From Lachnospiraceae bacterium (GTDB taxonomy: Bacteria; Bacillota_A; Clostridia; Lachnospirales; Lachnospiraceae): a stretch of DNA of 6,522 nucleotides. Of the stretch, positions 5,991-6,522 are shown in pieces (positions within the stretch are counted from its first letter, which is position 1; every line of letters starts with the position of its first letter). Below the pieces are notes generated by a model that was not told where the DNA came from, searched no databases, and was given only the letters and a program-made list of their open reading frames with translations. The position numbers and the translations under genes are program-made. The stretch is taken from assembly GCA_031262285.1 (NCBI GenBank), contig JAISHZ010000124.1, positions 1-6,522 on the forward strand, written 5' to 3'.

Positions 5991-6064
5991 CGACCCAGAA
6001 GGGACTCGAACCCTCGACCTCCGCCGTGACAGGGCGGCGCTCTAACCAACTGAGCCACTGGGCC
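5991..6064 (-). tRNA. tRNA-Asp (anticodon GTC)
   Basis: The cloverleaf is complete: acceptor GGCCCAG with CTGGGTC, anticodon stem CCGCC/GGCGG around CTGTCAC (GTC), T-loop TTCGAGT and discriminator G. CCA is not encoded. Confidence 0.96.
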
Positions 6065-6084
6065 ATATAAAGAAAATCTTCGAG

Positions 6085-6158
6085 TGGACCTTCGGGGACT
6101 CGAACCCAGGACCGACCGGTTATGAGCCGGTTGCTCTAACCAACTGAGCTAAAGGTCC
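6085..6158 (-). tRNA. tRNA with CAT anticodon (elongator Met or Ile2)
   Basis: Acceptor GGACCTT pairs with AAGGTCC, discriminator is A, anticodon stem ACCGG/CCGGT encloses CTCATAA (CAT). It is not an initiator tRNA: position 1:72 pairs and the three G-C pairs of the initiator anticodon stem are missing. C4-G69 and C5-G68 are present, which would suit lysidine modification by TilS (tRNA-Ile2), but U12-A23 fits Met equally well, so the identity is left open. The T-stem (CTGGG/CCCCG) has one U-C mismatch, with C from base 6094 facing U from 6108. CCA is not encoded. Confidence 0.93.
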
Positions 6159-6175
6159 AAAACCCTTGCGGGCAA

Positions 6176-6247
6176 TGACTCCGACGGGGATCGAACCCGT
6201 GTTACCGCCGTGAAAGGGCGATGTCTTAACCGCTTGACCACGGAGCC
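6176..6247 (-). tRNA. tRNA-Glu (anticodon TTC)
   Basis: Acceptor GGCTCCG pairs with CGGAGTC (one G-U), anticodon loop CTTTCAC gives TTC, T-arm ACGGG/CCCGT with loop TTCGATC, discriminator A. CCA is not encoded. Confidence 0.96.
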
Positions 6248-6251
6248 ATAA

Positions 6252-6323
6252 CTCCCCGAGTAGGGTTCGAACCTACAACAACTCGGTTAACAGCCGAGTG
6301 CTCTACCATTGAGCTATCGAGGA
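6252..6323 (-). tRNA. tRNA-Asn (anticodon GTT)
   Basis: Acceptor TCCTCGA pairs with TCGGGGA (one U-G), anticodon stem CTCGG/CCGAG around CTGTTAA (GTT), T-stem GTAGG/CCTAC with loop TTCGAAC, discriminator G. CCA is not encoded. It is the first tRNA after the 23S gene. Confidence 0.96.
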
Positions 6324-6419
6324 TTTTATTATCAAAAATGTTTTGCTTTTGATTGTTCCCTCAAAACCGAACACTGAGAAAAAACTTATAAGAAGAAGGT
6401 AAAACCAATAAGCCAGACG
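6324..6419 (-). other. 23S to tRNA-Asn spacer with processing hairpins
   Basis: The spacer is 96 bases, too short for a 5S gene of about 117 bases. It has two inverted repeats: ATCAAAA (6331-6337) with TTTTGAT (6347-6353), and TGTTC (6354-6358) with GAACA (6369-6373). The string GTTCGGTTTTGAGGGAAC on the minus strand resembles spacer motifs near 16S and 23S in other Firmicutes operons. These are plausible RNase processing sites. Confidence 0.55.
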
Positions 6420-6522
6420 ATCAAGGACTCGACCGATTAGTATGCGTCAGCTCCACACATTACTGTGCTTCCACCTCGCACCTATCTACCTCGTAGTCTT
6501 CAAGGGGTCTTTCCGGTTCCCG
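6420..6522 (-). rRNA. 23S ribosomal RNA, 3' end (partial)
   Basis: The minus strand contains the conserved 3' terminal region of large-subunit rRNA, recognisable by GAGGTGGAAGC and GTGTGGAGCTGACGCATAC followed by TAATCGGTCGAG. The exact 3' end is estimated at about 6420 from the B. subtilis ending. The gene continues beyond the window. Confidence 0.93.

Noticed and set aside
5887..6323. tRNA cluster as integration site of a mobile element
   Set aside because: No integrase, no duplicated tRNA end and no foreign gene was seen; the cluster is a normal rRNA operon tail.

Overview
This is a stretch of chromosome from an endospore-forming Firmicute, most likely of class Clostridia. The evidence is a complete spoIIAA-spoIIAB-sigF set, strong AGGAGG-type ribosome sites and a Firmicutes-type rRNA/tRNA operon end. 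The family cannot be fixed by reading alone; a Lachnospiraceae-like lineage is my guess. All recognised genes are on the minus strand, so the window is transcribed from its right end to its left end.

In order of transcription, the window opens with the 3' end of a 23S rRNA (about 6420-6522, partial). It is followed, with no 5S gene in the 96-base spacer, by five tRNAs: Asn(GTT), Glu(TTC), a CAT-anticodon tRNA (Met or Ile2), Asp(GTC) and Leu(TAA). None encodes its CCA end. A strong intrinsic terminator closes this operon (5843-5881). A good sigma-A-type promoter (5774-5801) then drives a 622-residue membrane hybrid histidine kinase (3831-5699, GTG start). No dedicated response regulator lies next to it.

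After a 217-base gap with a promoter candidate comes a two-gene unit. It holds an acidic 56-residue protein (3443-3613) and a 467-residue membrane protein with an N-terminal CxxC/CxxC zinc-ribbon-like motif, cytoplasmic TPR-like repeats, one transmembrane helix, a coiled coil and C-terminal TPRs (2033-3436). A bipartite hairpin with a U-rich tail (1949-1985) ends it.

The left part is the sporulation switch: SpoIIAA (anti-anti-sigma), SpoIIAB (anti-sigma kinase) and sigma-F. In known spore formers SpoIIAB holds sigma-F inactive and phosphorylates SpoIIAA. Dephosphorylated SpoIIAA frees sigma-F in the forespore after septation. This copy is unusual in layout and sequence. SpoIIAA is separated from SpoIIAB by 219 bases, which carry clustered inverted repeats and a good match to a sigma-H promoter just upstream of spoIIAB. 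No clear promoter is seen before spoIIAA. SpoIIAB has an N-terminal extension and a roughly 16-residue insertion, and SigF has an enlarged Gly/Ala/Ser-rich linker before region 4.

No CRISPR array, insertion sequence, integrase or phage gene was seen. The most notable lead is the split spoIIA operon with its internal sigma-H-like promoter, followed by the missing 5S gene at the rRNA operon end.
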